Part shown: one piece after another, positions 24,671 to 36,972 of the stretch
Layout of the letters: each line of letters begins with the position of its first letter
Numbering within the stretch: the first letter of the stretch is position 1
NCBI GenBank assembly: GCA_018466975.1
Contig: CM031563.1
Coordinates: 1,736,001 to 1,800,000, forward strand
DNA from: Sparassis latifolia
Taxonomy: Eukaryota; Basidiomycota; Agaricomycetes; Polyporales; Sparassidaceae
DNA: 64,000 bases
Direction: 5' to 3'
The notes under the pieces: generated by a model
What the model was told of the DNA's origin: nothing
The model's database searches: none
What the model saw: the letters and a program-made list of their open reading frames with translations, nothing else
Made by a program: the position numbers and the translations under genes

Positions 24671-27600
24671 ATGTGCGGCTACACCTGTCAGCACATGTGA
24701 ATTTGCTTTTGTGAGCTAGGTCGCATCACTTACCTGTAGTGCTCATTGTGTCGTTTATGGAGAGCTTCGTCTGTTACCTCCCGGACAATTGCCACGTCTT
24801 TTGTCAACCGAGGGCTATGAGAATGTGATCTGTATTTATCCTTGAAAGTCTGCGACGATGTAGTGCGTCAGCATATGAGAACGACTTGACCTCGACAGAT
24901 TGACGGATGAGACTTTGGAGAAGGTTAGAGGGAGGTCCCGTCATTGGTCTGCCAGTGGGACATATTGGACAATGAAACACGTCACTGATCTGCCTGAGAT
25001 CCCTATCGCGGCGCGCGTGTTGTGCATGTTAATATGGGAAATAACTGGAGACCTCAGTTCGCCGACTACCGAGGAGCCGCCGTTCTACAGGGGCACGCCC
25101 ACTCGAGCAGTTCATCCTATTTCACGGTAAATAAGATGTCGCAGGGCGGGCACCGGTCAAGCTGGATGCCAAATTTCCCACCGCTGTCCCAACTTCAAAC
25201 GCATAGTTTTCACGAACGAGGGCGGCGTCCTGAAAGAGTCCGCAGTGCAAAAAGACGGCCAAGCTCGACCTGACGGACTTCACGATGCAGTTGGACACCG
25301 CCCGAGCTCGGTTCGTCGATGTGATCCAACCCTAACAATGGGAGGCTTAGCGGCCACGGACTATCCGTGCAGAGTCGCACAATGAACGTATCATCAAGTT
25401 CCTAGTGACCCTAGTGCTGCAACGACGGAACACGATCAAGTGCTGACCCGACGTGCAATTGCGCGGAGGCCCGAAAGTCTGGAATGATGCACACTGGCGA
25501 CACAAACACAAAGAGTCGGCAAAATAAACGGCAAAATAAATGGCGGAGCGGTAAAACTGCAAGCACGCTGGTAGCCTAGGAAGTCCTCAGAAACGGTGGG
25601 AGTCGTCAGTTCACCGAACACTCACCTGAGCCAGTTCCAACCCTCGGCTTCACGCTACGTCCGCACCTCCGTCGGACGTCCAGCACGCTTTTTAGATAAA
25701 GACAGCCCGCGATTACCTGTCCGATAACGATCCTGAAACGCCGCGATAATTGTATGGGGGGAAATCGTGGATGGGAGCTGCATTGATCAGCGACTCAAAT
25801 TCGTTCTCGCTGTGATAGCTGGTCGATTTCGTAACATAAACGTGGGCCTTGTAGAACTGCAGAAGGAATATGTGGGCCATGAATACACTGCGCAGAACAA
25901 AGAGCTCGTGGTGCCGCGGCCCCACGATTACGAACGAACACGTACAAAAGCAGCACGCTGGGTAGCCGAGGTCGCCTTGGCCAGAGCTCTGCCGCCCGGT
26001 GCCCAGCGAGATACTGGCTCCGACGTAAATTGAATCTTCTAGCACGACGCTGGTGGGCTGAATTTCCCGCTATGGTGACTCTCTAAGATCATGGTATTTT
26101 ATTCAGTACGAACAGCGACTGTGGATGCAACCTCTGTAAGGAGGGCTGGTACTTACAAGCCATCGCGTTTTACCACGCTGCTGTCATCCGTCGTGGAACG
26201 ACAGTCATTCATGTCAAATTGACGCAGACACGGTGAACTCAGAATTATGTGGCGGTCACTGTGTGTCCTGTACAACAATACGGTGAGTGTGGGTCTACCT
26301 CATGTGCACCCCGCTCGTCATCTATTGGACTCAGCGAGTAAGTGCAGGTGCAAACGTTTCGGTAGGAGGAACGAGAAAATCGTCAATAAAGGAATAAACG
26401 CGTATGCGGTTTTGTCTCAGTTCAATACTCGCTCGTTCGTTTGTAGGCGACACTACGACGGGAATTCCACCGGTGAGCATAGGTACATTGTCTCAGTCTA
26501 ACCGTCTTCCATTCTCATGGTACGTGCACACTCATCCCGTTGGACAGCAAGGGGATGTCAGGCGCGTTCCATGAAAACGAAGAGGGTCAGACCAGGCTGC
26601 TACCCATGACAGACAGGTCTATTAAGGCCGTAAGGCCCGGACGCTCCGCAAAGATGCTTTGACTGTCCACGCAGATTCGTTCACCGTGAATCTACCTTTG
26701 GGATTTCAAGCCGGGACTGGGTGTGTAATAAAACCCTATTGGACGACGTACCTCTGCCGAATATTGCTCACTATGAGCGACTGAAATATTCGACCTGGTC
26801 GAGAAATATTTGTCGTCCGAAGCCACGTAGGATGACTCTATAAAGATCCCGAGGCTTGAAACTTAAACATGCAAGCAAGGAGAGGCTGACCACGGGAAAG
26901 TTGCAGGAAATGTCCGTCCGATACCAGCGACATTTTATATAGGACAGCCAAGCCAAACACCTGGAACTTGCCAGAGGACCAAACTTGCGTCTAGCTCACT
27001 CGCCCATTCATTTGGGCAGATGCGCATCGAACACGCAGCCGTGTAGAACGTTGAACGACACGATGATATGTGCTCGCTAAGGCTCGCAGATCCGACCCAA
27101 AATCCCCTCGAGGATCAGGCCGTCTGAGTTGATTCGCGGGGCTTTTGACGATCCGCCGCCTGAAAGATTTCTGCCTCCGCCGCACCGCTGTGGTGCTGCA
27201 GTCGTGCAAACCACGTCCGACACATCTGTCTTTATATTCCATTCGTTCCTGCATGTTCGCCGTCCTTCCAGTGTTGGCTTTTTGCGCTCACACAGTGGAT
27301 CAAGGCGTTCTACTATCTGGCAACCGGGTACACATCCAAATACAGCTTTTCTGTGTCGGTAGTTCCCATCTTCACTTGGAAAGGAAGAAGTCATCGGTGG
27401 GATCGGATAATTGTGGAGCGACATCACCCCGGTATGTTATAAATTTGTGTTTCCCTTTCCTGACAGCATGACATCCTGTCCGCATTGCTTGCAGCACCTC
27501 ATGGTTGCAAATTTCAACATGTCGTGCGCTTTTCGCCGTATCTGCCTCAGCTTACCTACATCGCACGGTGTTCGATGATCACTTGACCCTGAATTCCATA

Positions 27601-28343
27601 AAGCAGCTTCGTCCGGCTACGGGCGTGCAACCGTGTGTTGCGCGGATCGTTCTCTAGGTCGGTGGTGCAGCTGTGCTCCGTGAAGTTTCCCTTCGTGTGT
27701 TGCAGGTCTCATGCGCTCAGATTCGATCCACTAGCACCTCAACGTGTGAATGACACTTCCCTCTGTGGCTGGCATTGCAGCTGGCACGCCAATGCCTCGC
27801 ATTCCTGTATCAGGCTTCTAGTTAGTTGTCCCATGCTCGTGCAACGTTCGACTGCTATCTGTGCTGCAATCTATCCAAACCGGTTCGTTGTTCTTGATGA
27901 CCCTGCCTCTCCGTTACAACAGCTTCCTCACGAGTCAGAGAGTTTCCGAAGACCGCTTTCCAGGCGGAGTACCCTGGCTCTCCATTACAACAGCTTCCTC
28001 ACGAGTCAGAGAGTTTCCGAAGACCGCTTTCCAGGCTGAGTACCCAAACCTAGAGCTCGTTGACGGCGCCCATCCCCACTACCTCAGGACATCTGACCGA
28101 ATTTCGGCTCCCCATGACTTTCGGATCGCATTTTCTTGTCGCCACGAAGCCTGTAATTTGTCTCGCATTCCTTGGCAACTTGTAATTCCTGGCGAACGAT
28201 GAATGTCTGAACGTTTCCTTCACATGACTCCGACTTGAGCTGTCTTTCAGTCTGAACTGATATCCCAGCCCGCCTCCGCTGACGTTTATTTCAATTCAGT
28301 GCACGATGCGCTTCCTTTCTTCTTCTAACCACCGTCACTCATT
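24671..28343. other. Gene-poor degenerate region
   Basis: About 3.7 kb with no intact gene. Only short ORFs occur on both strands and none shows family motifs. There may be decayed mobile-element or gene sequence, but I could not identify it. A 71-bp tandem duplication at 27907-28048 is the only clear structure. Confidence 0.4.
27907..28048 (+). repeat. 71-bp tandem duplication
   Basis: Two adjacent copies with a period of 71 bases (27907-27977 and 27978-28048), each beginning CTCTCC(G/A)TTACAACAGC and ending AGTACCC plus two or three bases. They differ at only a few positions (CCG/CCA, GGCGG/GGCTG and the terminal bases). Confidence 0.9.
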
Positions 28344-30296
28344 ATGACCCCGCTTCCCGAACGTGTATGCATCGTCGGCGCGGGTGCTACGGGCATGTCG
28401 GCTGCTTATACTCTCAGCTTGCAGCCTGACAAGTACCGAGTGACCGAGTTCGACAGGGAGGACGCCACTGGCGGCATGGCTACGTCGATTGATATTGATG
28501 CCGACAAAGCTGGGGCTCCCTCCATACATCAACGACGGCGTGCAGGGCTGCAGTCCGGTGTTCGCGAACTCGAAGATGTTCAGAATGTTGGGCTTTGAGA
28601 CCACCGAAGTCGGGATGCAGTAAGTCGTCATCTCTCTCCGTCACCTGTGAATGATGTTCATCGTATCATAGGGTCAGTTTCGGCAAAGAGAAAGACTCCT
28701 GGTCGAACGTCTTCCCTACGGCGCTGACTCTTAAATTCCAAGCCGACATCGGCAAGTTCGGGCATGCATTGAAGATGATCAAACCGTTCGAATCCCTTTT
28801 CGCCATGACCCCGTCCATGTGATGCTGATGATGCTCCGTTTTTCCAACGACTTTGGAGAGATAAAATGGTGTACCCGCTAGAGGCCCTTTTCTTTGGCAC
28901 TTGGATCCAGACACCGTATTATCCTGGTGGGTACGCCACGAATATCGCACGATCTACATTTATAACTAGCACTACGGGAGCGCGTTTTCAAAGACCCAAG
29001 CATGCGGCTCTTCGAGTACAATGAGAGGAGTCTGCTCGCCAGCATTCCTACAATGCTCGCATTCCCCAAGGTGCGTCCGCTTTTCTATCATGTTTGTCAT
29101 TGCTCAGTTGTTCTTATAGCTGCACGACGTCTACCAGGCGTGGAATGACGAGATCACCTCGCGCGGGAACGTCACGCTCAAGCTCAACCACGAGGTCCTG
29201 CGCGTGGTCTCCCGATCCGCGAAAGGAGACGCCCCGGTGCAGATCGAGTACAAAGTTTCTGACCGAGATAGAAACCGGCCGTCAGATTACTGGTTTCGAC
29301 GAGCTCATCCTGGCGGTGGACGCCGATGCGTGCCTGAGGCTGCTCGGTAAGGAAGCGAGCTGGATGGGGAAGAAGGTGTTGGGCAACTTTATGATGTCAC
29401 AATTACGCACAGCGACTTGGACTACATGAACAAGGTCCGCGCCTCCATAGTCAGCCTCATTCCTCCACTAACGCGTGTGACGGTCTGTTGCGGTAATACA
29501 AGACTCGGTACGACGCCTCGCACAACGCCCTCTTGCGTCCACCGCTTCTGCGGAAGAACGCCGCGAATGCCTTTGCGGAGAACAACTTTCGCTGGCTGTA
29601 CACGATGCAGTACCCCGAGAACAAGTCCAAGATCGAGATGAGCTTCGACCTAACACACTACCAGCCGCAGTTCCGAGGCACCCCTCCGGCGGGACCCATC
29701 GATCCGTCCGGCACCTCGGAACACCGCAACGAGTGCGACCGCACATCCATCACCCGCGAAGCTCAGGATGGCGACAGTGGCGCCTCCGTGCGCACGGGCA
29801 AGGACGCTGATGGGAAGCCGGAACCCTCGCTGGAGAAGCACGTGTTCCAGACGATCTTCCTGGACAGGGACGGTTCCCAGGGCCTGTGGACGTGGGGTGA
29901 TATCAGGTCTGAAAAGTGGATCTGCGAGATGTGGCGGAAGTAGTAGACCCATTGTTGGCAGCCCTACGCGGGACGGTCCCGTGGATGATGTGGATCAACG
30001 GGAAGAATCTCACGCTGTGAGTCCTGAGTTTTTTAAAGATTGTACTTGCTCTGTGTGTACTCTGTTGTTGACAATCAAGTCTTCCCGGTGCAGCTACGCT
30101 GGCACTTGGTCTGGTACGTCTAAAGTCTGTATTCATTGGAGGAGTTACTCATGGGCGTTCATGATTATCGCAGTGCTTAACATGCATGAGCTCGCTGTGA
30201 CGTCCGTTTCACGCTGCCTACAGCTTGGGTGCGAAGTACCTCTTCAAGGGCGACGAATATTGTTCACGGGCGTTCGGGCTATACCCGGCTCTTAGT
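28344..30296 (+). pseudogene. Eroded FAD/NAD(P)-dependent oxidoreductase (amine-oxidase-like)
   Basis: The N-terminus has an excellent dinucleotide-binding motif, VCIVGAGATGMSAAYTLSLQ, with the following acidic strand end TEFDREDATGG. Downstream homologous-looking pieces appear in different frames: INDGVQGCSPVF then MFRMLGFETTEVGMQ (28540-28620), MLRFSNDFGE (about 28830), FDELILAVDADACLRLLGKE (29295-29350), NNFRWLYTMQYPENKSKIEM (29578-29640) and KYLFKGDEYCSRAFGLYPAL (30230-30290). Reading through needs frame changes near 28520, 28808, 29255 and 29390, besides normal introns. The gene is therefore broken, unless several assembly errors coincide. Function by family: flavin-dependent oxidation of an amine or related substrate; the substrate is unknown. 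Confidence 0.75.
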
Positions 30297-30902
30297 CACG
30301 GTATTCGCATAGTACCTGTTCTCGTCGTAGCCTCTGAACTCGTCCTGACTTAGCTCCTTCTCAGCGAAAGGAGGACAGGAAGGGCTCCTTGTTTGATAAT
30401 TGCGATCCCAGATTCTTCTGAGATTTCTTCATGGTGCGACTCTACTTTGTGTCATTTATCGTTATTTCATATTCGTTAGTTTGTTTGTAATTGGATTGCT
30501 CTTTGAATCCATCCCTTTCGAGGGTGACAAGTGCGATCACGTGGCCGTGACGACACGCGCCCAGCACGAGTGTACCAGGCGCGCGGGAACGGCCTCACGC
30601 ATGTCTTGCTGAGCACTTCTCTGACCACAACCTGACTGCTTAGCAAATATCATTTGCACGACCAAAACCCATCAATTGCCATGCGGAAGTAACTACGACG
30701 TTTCAGCCCGAAATTATACAATCCTAAAGGAAAGAAGTATCATAGACTGCAAGGCATGCTTCTCGGAAGAGGTAAGCACAACATCGGCAGAGAAAGCGGG
30801 TATCGTTCATTAACATACAATCCATCCAGTAACTAATAGCTGCAAATTCCACCGTGTAACACGGTGTGAACTTGGATGCTTTGTCGAGATTCTGTCAGGA
30901 TC
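30297..30902. other. Intergenic region
   Basis: About 600 bp between the oxidoreductase pseudogene and the first MARVEL-like gene. No feature is recognised. Confidence 0.35.
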
Positions 30903-31668
30903 TCAGACCCGCTGCACAGGTGCATCAGCCATAGGGATTTGGCCCATAGGCTCAGTTGTCTTTCCCGGGCTGGAGAAGGCAAAGTTTGTCTTCTTCACCG
31001 AGGATGTCCAGACGTTGATTCCTCTTCGAGCGCTGATGATGCTCAGTACCATCAGAGTGATGGCATAGCCCATTACTGGCACAGCAATCTCAAATCAGTC
31101 GTCACAGAAGGACGAAAGGTAGACTAACGAGGAATCCAACCGAGGAACCCGAACGCTGCGACGGCTTGCGCTTTGGGGCAAACGGAGACAAGGTCCCCGG
31201 TGCACACCGTGATTGTAGCGGCGTCCGCTCCAGTTGCCAGAAAAAGAATCCAAAGGAAGTCTATTGGTGGTCAGTATCGTAGCTGACTTGTGCATAGAAC
31301 GAGACTTACTCAGCCATACGATCTCGACGATGATCCATGAGGTGAAAACTGTATCGGATATGATGAGCTCTATTATGAGCCTGACGGGAAATAGAACCTG
31401 TTAGTAATGCCAAATAGCAAAGGATGTGCACCTACATTGCGGGCAACGTGAACAGGGCGAAAACCCCAGTCGCGATGGCCAAATCAGCCCAAGAGGGAGT
31501 TCCTCCAATCCAGTGGAAGCTACTGTCGACGTTACCGCCGATCGCGAGCACAAGGAGGCCACATAAAGAAACCCAGGCTGCGAAAGAGGAATGAGTATAT
31601 CAGGTGCCAAGTAAGGAAGAAGTTCACTCGCCAAAGACCCCGAGCCTTGCAAGCCAGAACCAAGACAT
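30903..31668 (-). CDS. MARVEL-like four-helix membrane protein, copy 1
   Basis: Small integral membrane protein of about 180 residues in five exons. Helix 1 begins MSWFWLARLGVF and continues in exon 2 as VSLCGLLVLAIGGNV. Helix 2 is ADLAIATGVFALFTLPAM, helix 3 SDTVFTSWIIVEIVWL plus FLWILFLATGAD, and helix 4 FGFLGWIPLMGYAITLMVLS. The polar loop between helices 3 and 4 has two cysteines (TVCTGDLVSVCP). The C-terminal cytosolic tail starts INVWTSSVKK. The first intron appears to use a GC donor (TTTG|GCGAGT…CGCAG); the two paralogues at 39793-40666 and 53491-54244 have GT there. The fold resembles MARVEL-domain proteins that act at membrane contact or trafficking sites; function is inferred only from topology. 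Confidence 0.65.
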
Positions 31669-33205
31669 TGTCACTACTGTAGTCTAACCTGAATGTGAAG
31701 TTGGTGAAGGAGGATCTGGCCTCAAGTGCCGGGAACTACTGCACGCGGTGAAGGTGGTCGCAAAGCGCGTTGTACGGGCGAGTTGTCAGTTATTTATGGC
31801 AGATCAGGCGTCTGGTGCAAGGCCCAAGGGGGCTTGTCCATCACGCACGTATACATGCATGCCCGCGAGATCACAAAACGAGCCTTTGTCGAAGGGCGTT
31901 CCGCTTGTGCTTGGCGGACCTTGTACATCGAGCGCCGGCGCTTATCTCATGATATACACACCTCGGCCAGATTTCGGTGTACGCTGTGCATCGGCTGTTC
32001 CTGACAAAGTTGCTGCGCCTGAAGAATGTGGTGCCACGAAAAGGAGCCTCTACTTAGTATCAGAGGATAATGCGCCAGGAAAATTAGATAGAAGTGCAAT
32101 CAGAGGCGCTGAGGGTCGCGCCTAGCTCTACCTTGACAGCGGGGTCTGTTAACGGTTTAGCGTTCTGTACTTAGTGCGTCCTGATCTTGGTATTCTCACC
32201 CTGACTTGCGAATTTCGACTACCATCCCGTCCTGGACAGCCGGAAGACACAATGTGCAATCTGTTGAAGTCGGGTGGTAAAGGGTGTAATCCGAGTTAGT
32301 ACCAGAGACACCATGACCCGAAGTACTTGCTGCAGCTGCAAAACGTGAATTTTAGTCTGGGCGGTGGCTGGCGACGTCGCATGATTGCAGCAGCGCATCG
32401 AAGTGACAGGGACGCTTGACAGTTAAGGATATATTCAACACCACGTACGATCGCTGAGCGCAACCAACACTCATGTGTACAGCTCACTGTCATTCGAAGC
32501 AGCACACCCTCGATTCAACAATCAGACCTGATGAGACGAATAGCTAGCTGCTCGGGGCGATGACACGTGCCTGAACTCAAATACATTTTCGCCCCAAAGC
32601 GCCTTTGATCTGTTCACATCGCTGCGTCGGCGTACCATGCTCGGGATTCCCAGCGACGGTCGAACTTGTCACCGTTTAAAACGTCCTTTGTGGTTCTTCC
32701 CATCATTTTATGTGCAGCGGAAGCAGATATCAAGACCTGGCAGAGCTAGATGTGGCGACCCGATGATCAAGGATCTCCACAAAACATCGGCGGCTATGAC
32801 CTGAGTGTTGAGTTGGTGATAAAGCAGGTGACACGATGATACTGCGAACAATGCTGGAAAATTTAGATAACGACAGGGATGGGAAGTAGTGAATCAAATG
32901 CTCCTACATCGTAAACTTCACAACAACACGAATAATGGTCGGCAATCATGCCCCAAATAGAACCACCGTGACCTCAGAGGCTTCCATAACGTGATTGCCA
33001 GGTCTCGAGAACGCCAGCTGTGGTTGCAGCCTTGCAGAGTTGTACTGTGATTGTAATGCAGCTGACATAGAATCATGATGGAACTTGCTAGCGAGACTGG
33101 AGTCAATAGCCCAAGGAAACCAATTCGAGACATGCTGTCAGATCCTATCCAACAAGTTTTATGTTTGCCGACTTACTCATCGGGCACATGTAGGATGCGG
33201 GTCAT
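31669..33205. other. Gene-poor region before transposon copy A
   Basis: 1.5 kb with short ORFs only. No gene or repeat is recognised. Confidence 0.35.
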
Positions 33206-33233
33206 CACTGAAACCCGAGAATTATTATATAAG
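33206..33233 (+). repeat. Terminal inverted repeat, copy A left
   Basis: CACTGAAACCCGAGAATTAT… is the outer end of copy A. It is identical to the reverse complement of the right end of copy B at 52663. Confidence 0.85.
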
Positions 33234-33622
33234 ATCGTATGGATTGCCAATAAGTCCGAAATTCTCAGGCTAATATGACGATATATAATCAAGACGGATA
33301 ATTAGGCTCGAAAACAATGGTGTACGACACTTCGAATTTTCAGACGAGTTGGCGACCGTATGCAAACAATACGAAGCAGACAATATTCGCTGTGTTCGCG
33401 TGAACTGGAGTAAGAGGCTTAATCTGTCCTTAAGATTGGCGAGGAGAGAGGTCACTCATGATCACTGAAAAACACACCCGCCCTCGTACATCACAGGTAC
33501 AATATCATACAAGAGTATTTTCGATCCCTCCGCACAGGCAAGAGTCACTGCAGGTAATCACCGGTCATGCGACTTGCTACTGAACGCCGGGCGCTTGCGG
33601 ACAGTAGGAACGCCACAACCCA

Positions 33623-36497
33623 TTACAACGTAGCATAGCCTTCGCTATCTGAATCCCCGTCCTCGCCATCTTCGAAAGCTTCAGCATCTTCGGCATCTTC
33701 GCTCAAGTCATCACCCGCAAGATCCATGTCGTCCCTCCCTGAAGCCGAATCATCCGAGTCCGAGTGTTCCTCTGTCGAGTCTGAGCCAGTGCGCGCGTCA
33801 GAGGACTGAGTTATATCTTCTGCATTGCCCATGTCAACATCACCCTCTTCATCTTCGGGATCCTCCTGGTCTGCCATCTTGCTAATGCGAGCACAGTGGC
33901 CAATGCCACCTCCCAAGTACCTCATGAACACATCTCTGTCGACGAAACTGACAGACCATGTGAGAAGGAATGTGATGAGTAGCTCAGGACTCACATATTA
34001 ACATAGTATGATGCCCAGTCATCCGTTTCATTAGGTTTGCGTGCAACAGACTTTGATGCTGGCAGCAATTCGCATGTGCATCCATCAGTGAATGCCGGAA
34101 TCAGGTGACAAGCTCGAATGACCAGTGAGGGGTCCAGGAAACCAAACGCGGCCTCGTCAGAGTCGGGCACGAAGCCGATTTTTGGCAAGCGCGCTACCCG
34201 AGTTCCAAATCGATGATCTGGATCCATACCGAACCAACGTACCCACAGGAATTCCATGCGCTGCTTCGAGCGGTTCGTAGCGTGGCTTCCGATGTGAAGG
34301 ACATCGGCATGGAAGACACCGAGGATGCGCGCGTACCAGAAGGGATGTGCGCCGGCTTCGACTTCGCATGAGTTGAGTAGTACGTCCCTGTGTGTGCGCG
34401 GATTCAACGAATCTTGGTCACGACGGACGTCGTACGTCGTGTAGTTCACTCGGACAACTTTGTGTGAGTATATTGTGTCGTTCAAGATACATACGGTCAA
34501 GCGGTCATTGTCCGTGAACGGTGTCTCGTCACCCTCGTACCTGAGACCAAGCAGGCGAGCGAGTAGGTGGTCTTTGAGTCGCGGGATGAAATTCTACATA
34601 GCATGGTTTCAATGATACCTGTGAGCACATGTAACAGCTACCACATACCTTCACCGCGGGATCACCGGCAAGACCATGGACGAGTGCATACATATTCTTA
34701 GGGTATTCTTTTGATTCCGAAATATGGTGGTGCATATTGATATCGGTGTATGGAAGAGGTTCCGGCTGATCAAAATCCACCTGGTGAGCATGTGCGTGTC
34801 GAGGTCGAGAACACGCATTGGCAAGAATAGGAACATGACCCACGCTCCGCAGCTGCGACCGACGAAGGTGAGTCTCACGTCTCTCCTGTCTGGAAATATC
34901 CCTCCCTGATTGTTTCTTATTGGTGCGGGCATACAAATGCTTGACATGTCGGTGCTCGAGCTCCCCCTTCATGATGTACAATGAGAATTTATCAGTGCAT
35001 GGGAAGCAAGGCAGGATTCACCGTTTGAGTGGTGTAACAGTCTGTTGGCCCCACAGCACGAATAGTTTGGCCGTAGTCCGCGAGTGCATGATACTTGTAT
35101 GTCATGAGGTTGAATACCTTCGCTTTGCGACGGGGAATGCTGGTCGCACAAGGCCTCGGCCCCAAGGTCTCCTGAACGATATTCTTGCTTGCACGGCGGG
35201 CTCGGGCTTCAGCCTCTTTCGGAAGCTCAACTGTGTTGAAGGCTGCGCAGGTTGTTGCAACAAATCGTCGCATTTCGCGGCCAAGATCACTGGTAGCCTT
35301 CTCAAGGCGGCAAAGTGTGCTCTCAGTTTGGAGTCGAAGTTTGGCAAGTGTATGCCATTCCGCAAGGCGATAGAGGAGCGTAAGAACAATTTCGTTATGA
35401 GGTGAGGGAAGGAGTCCATCTACGACAGGGATAACACACTGTAAGAGACATCAGTGGGATAATTAGTGTCGTATGAGTGTGCTCGAACCTGGAGTATGTC
35501 CTCGTAGTCATGCACCGCAAGCTCGTTCATCTCGGAGACGTTCGTGGAAAATCGGCGGATCGTGTTGCGCCCAAATGTGGAGATCTGACGAAACCTGACA
35601 CCATAACGTGAGTTGAGACTCAATAGTATGCATAGCTGAGTAGCAGATAGTCTCACCTAGTATTGAATGCCACAATAACAGATCCTTGGGGTTGCGCAGC
35701 ATAGAAAATTCGTATGAGATGAGTAAGGAGTGACTTCCACACTCCGAGCTCAATCTCATGCATAAAGTCCACTACCAGGATGGAAAAGACATCAAAACTG
35801 TCACCGAGAGCACCACTGAAGGCATTCTAAACCACGTCCTTCAGACACTGTGCAGTTATAATGTGGAAGAGTGAGACCCACCACAGTTGGTGTCAGTGAG
35901 AGCGGTTTAAGCACGCGCTCAACAGCTGCACTCTTCAGTCCAAGCGCAAGATCGTATATAAAATTTCGCACATTCTGGATAGTTGAACATAGTGCCGATG
36001 ACCATCTACGCAGGAGGTTGGTTCGCCGTAGCATGTCCCGAGCGGTTCCCATCTCAGGTAGGTCCCATTTGTGCGTCGTGCATCGTGGACAAGGTGTAGT
36101 TTCATCTAGCACGCCCGGTGGAAGTAAAGGCTGGATTGGGCACGGCATCTAACATTACCGTGTCTTCACCACTATCCAAAGCAACCAGCGATGGTGCTGC
36201 GGCCTCAGGCGCTGAGACATCTGCAGTGCGGCAGCGACAACCGGCCTCGAAAACAATAATATGTCTCAATAGGTAGATTGCCAAGCAACGGAACAAACTC
36301 ACTTCTGAAAATCCCTGAGTAATGGTACTCTCATTCACACCTCCAAGTGATCTACGAGCCTGCTGCTCTCTCAGAGCTCGGTGGGCCTTGAATTGGTTGA
36401 CCAAGTCACGTTTGAAGACATGACAAGAATGCCGGTGTCGGGTTAAGCTGCACTGGTGGGTAAATGTACGTGCACAGCCATCACAGTGCAGAAGCAT
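33623..36497 (-). CDS. Transposase of CACTG element, copy A
   Basis: Multi-exon protein of a very common Agaricomycete transposase family. It opens with a zinc finger (MLLHCDGCARTFTHQCSLTR, then HRHSC), followed by VFKRDLVNQFKAHRALREQQ. Next come MLRRTNLLRRWSSALCSTIQ, the acidic signature VVDFMHEIELGVWKSLLTHL (35750-35800), FRQISTFGRNTIRRFSTNVS, then VIPVVDGLLPSPHNEIVLTL (about 35380-35440) and YKYHALADYGQTIRAVGPTD with GELEHRHVKHLYARTNKK. The C-terminal third has HSHATNRS-like residues and WVRWFGMDPDHRFG, and it ends in a strongly acidic tail (EDPEDEEGDVDMG…). The Asp/His/Glu cluster in DFMHE probably contributes to catalysis; this is inference. Introns are short and I see no disabling lesion in this copy. 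The start at 36497 is chosen to put the zinc finger at the very N-terminus, as in relatives. Confidence 0.75.
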
Positions 36498-36972
36498 CAA
36501 GATGAGAAGTAGTACAAGAAAAGAACGAGTGGAGAAGTAGAGGGACACCATGAGGGTACAGGTCTCTCAAGGGAAGCACTGACTTGGACGAATGTCAGTG
36601 CGCATGCCTGTCGCGGTCACGGGGTCAAGTGCCGTGTCTAGCCACGACGCATTCAATTGTCGCTGAACTTTGAAGCGCTCTCGTCTGACCTACCCTGGTG
36701 TCTCGCCCTCAACTCGACTGCTCGCAAGCCGCACCTCAAGCATGCCACTGCTGCGCCGGACCTTCATGCGGGCATCGGGAGCTAGTCTCGTCTCCCGGAG
36801 TTTTGTGGCTGCCTGTTGGGATGCACCCTAGATGCTCCCGACTCATGCAATGACATATCATGATGCACCCGGATCCTGCGATGACATATCATGGCTGCTG
36901 TCTGGCCCAAGGCTCTCTGCCTATAAGAAAGGTGCGCCATTTAGAAGAATTTTCAGTAAATACCTTTATGAT
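36498..36972. promoter_or_regulatory. Divergent promoter of copy A with paired 13-mers
   Basis: The ~475-bp space between the two start codons. On the DUF6698 side two identical 13-mers, ATGACATATCATG, lie at 36850-36862 and 36881-36893, spaced 31 bp apart. A TATA-like CTATAAG follows at 36921, about 50 bp before the ATG at 36973. The same arrangement is kept in copy B (about 43223-43270). In classical CACTA elements such repeats bind the element's own regulatory protein; here that is a hypothesis. Confidence 0.55.

Noticed and set aside
36498..36972. Copy A divergent region as a replication origin
   Set aside because: The paired 13-mers and TATA are better explained as promoter elements; nothing origin-like is visible.
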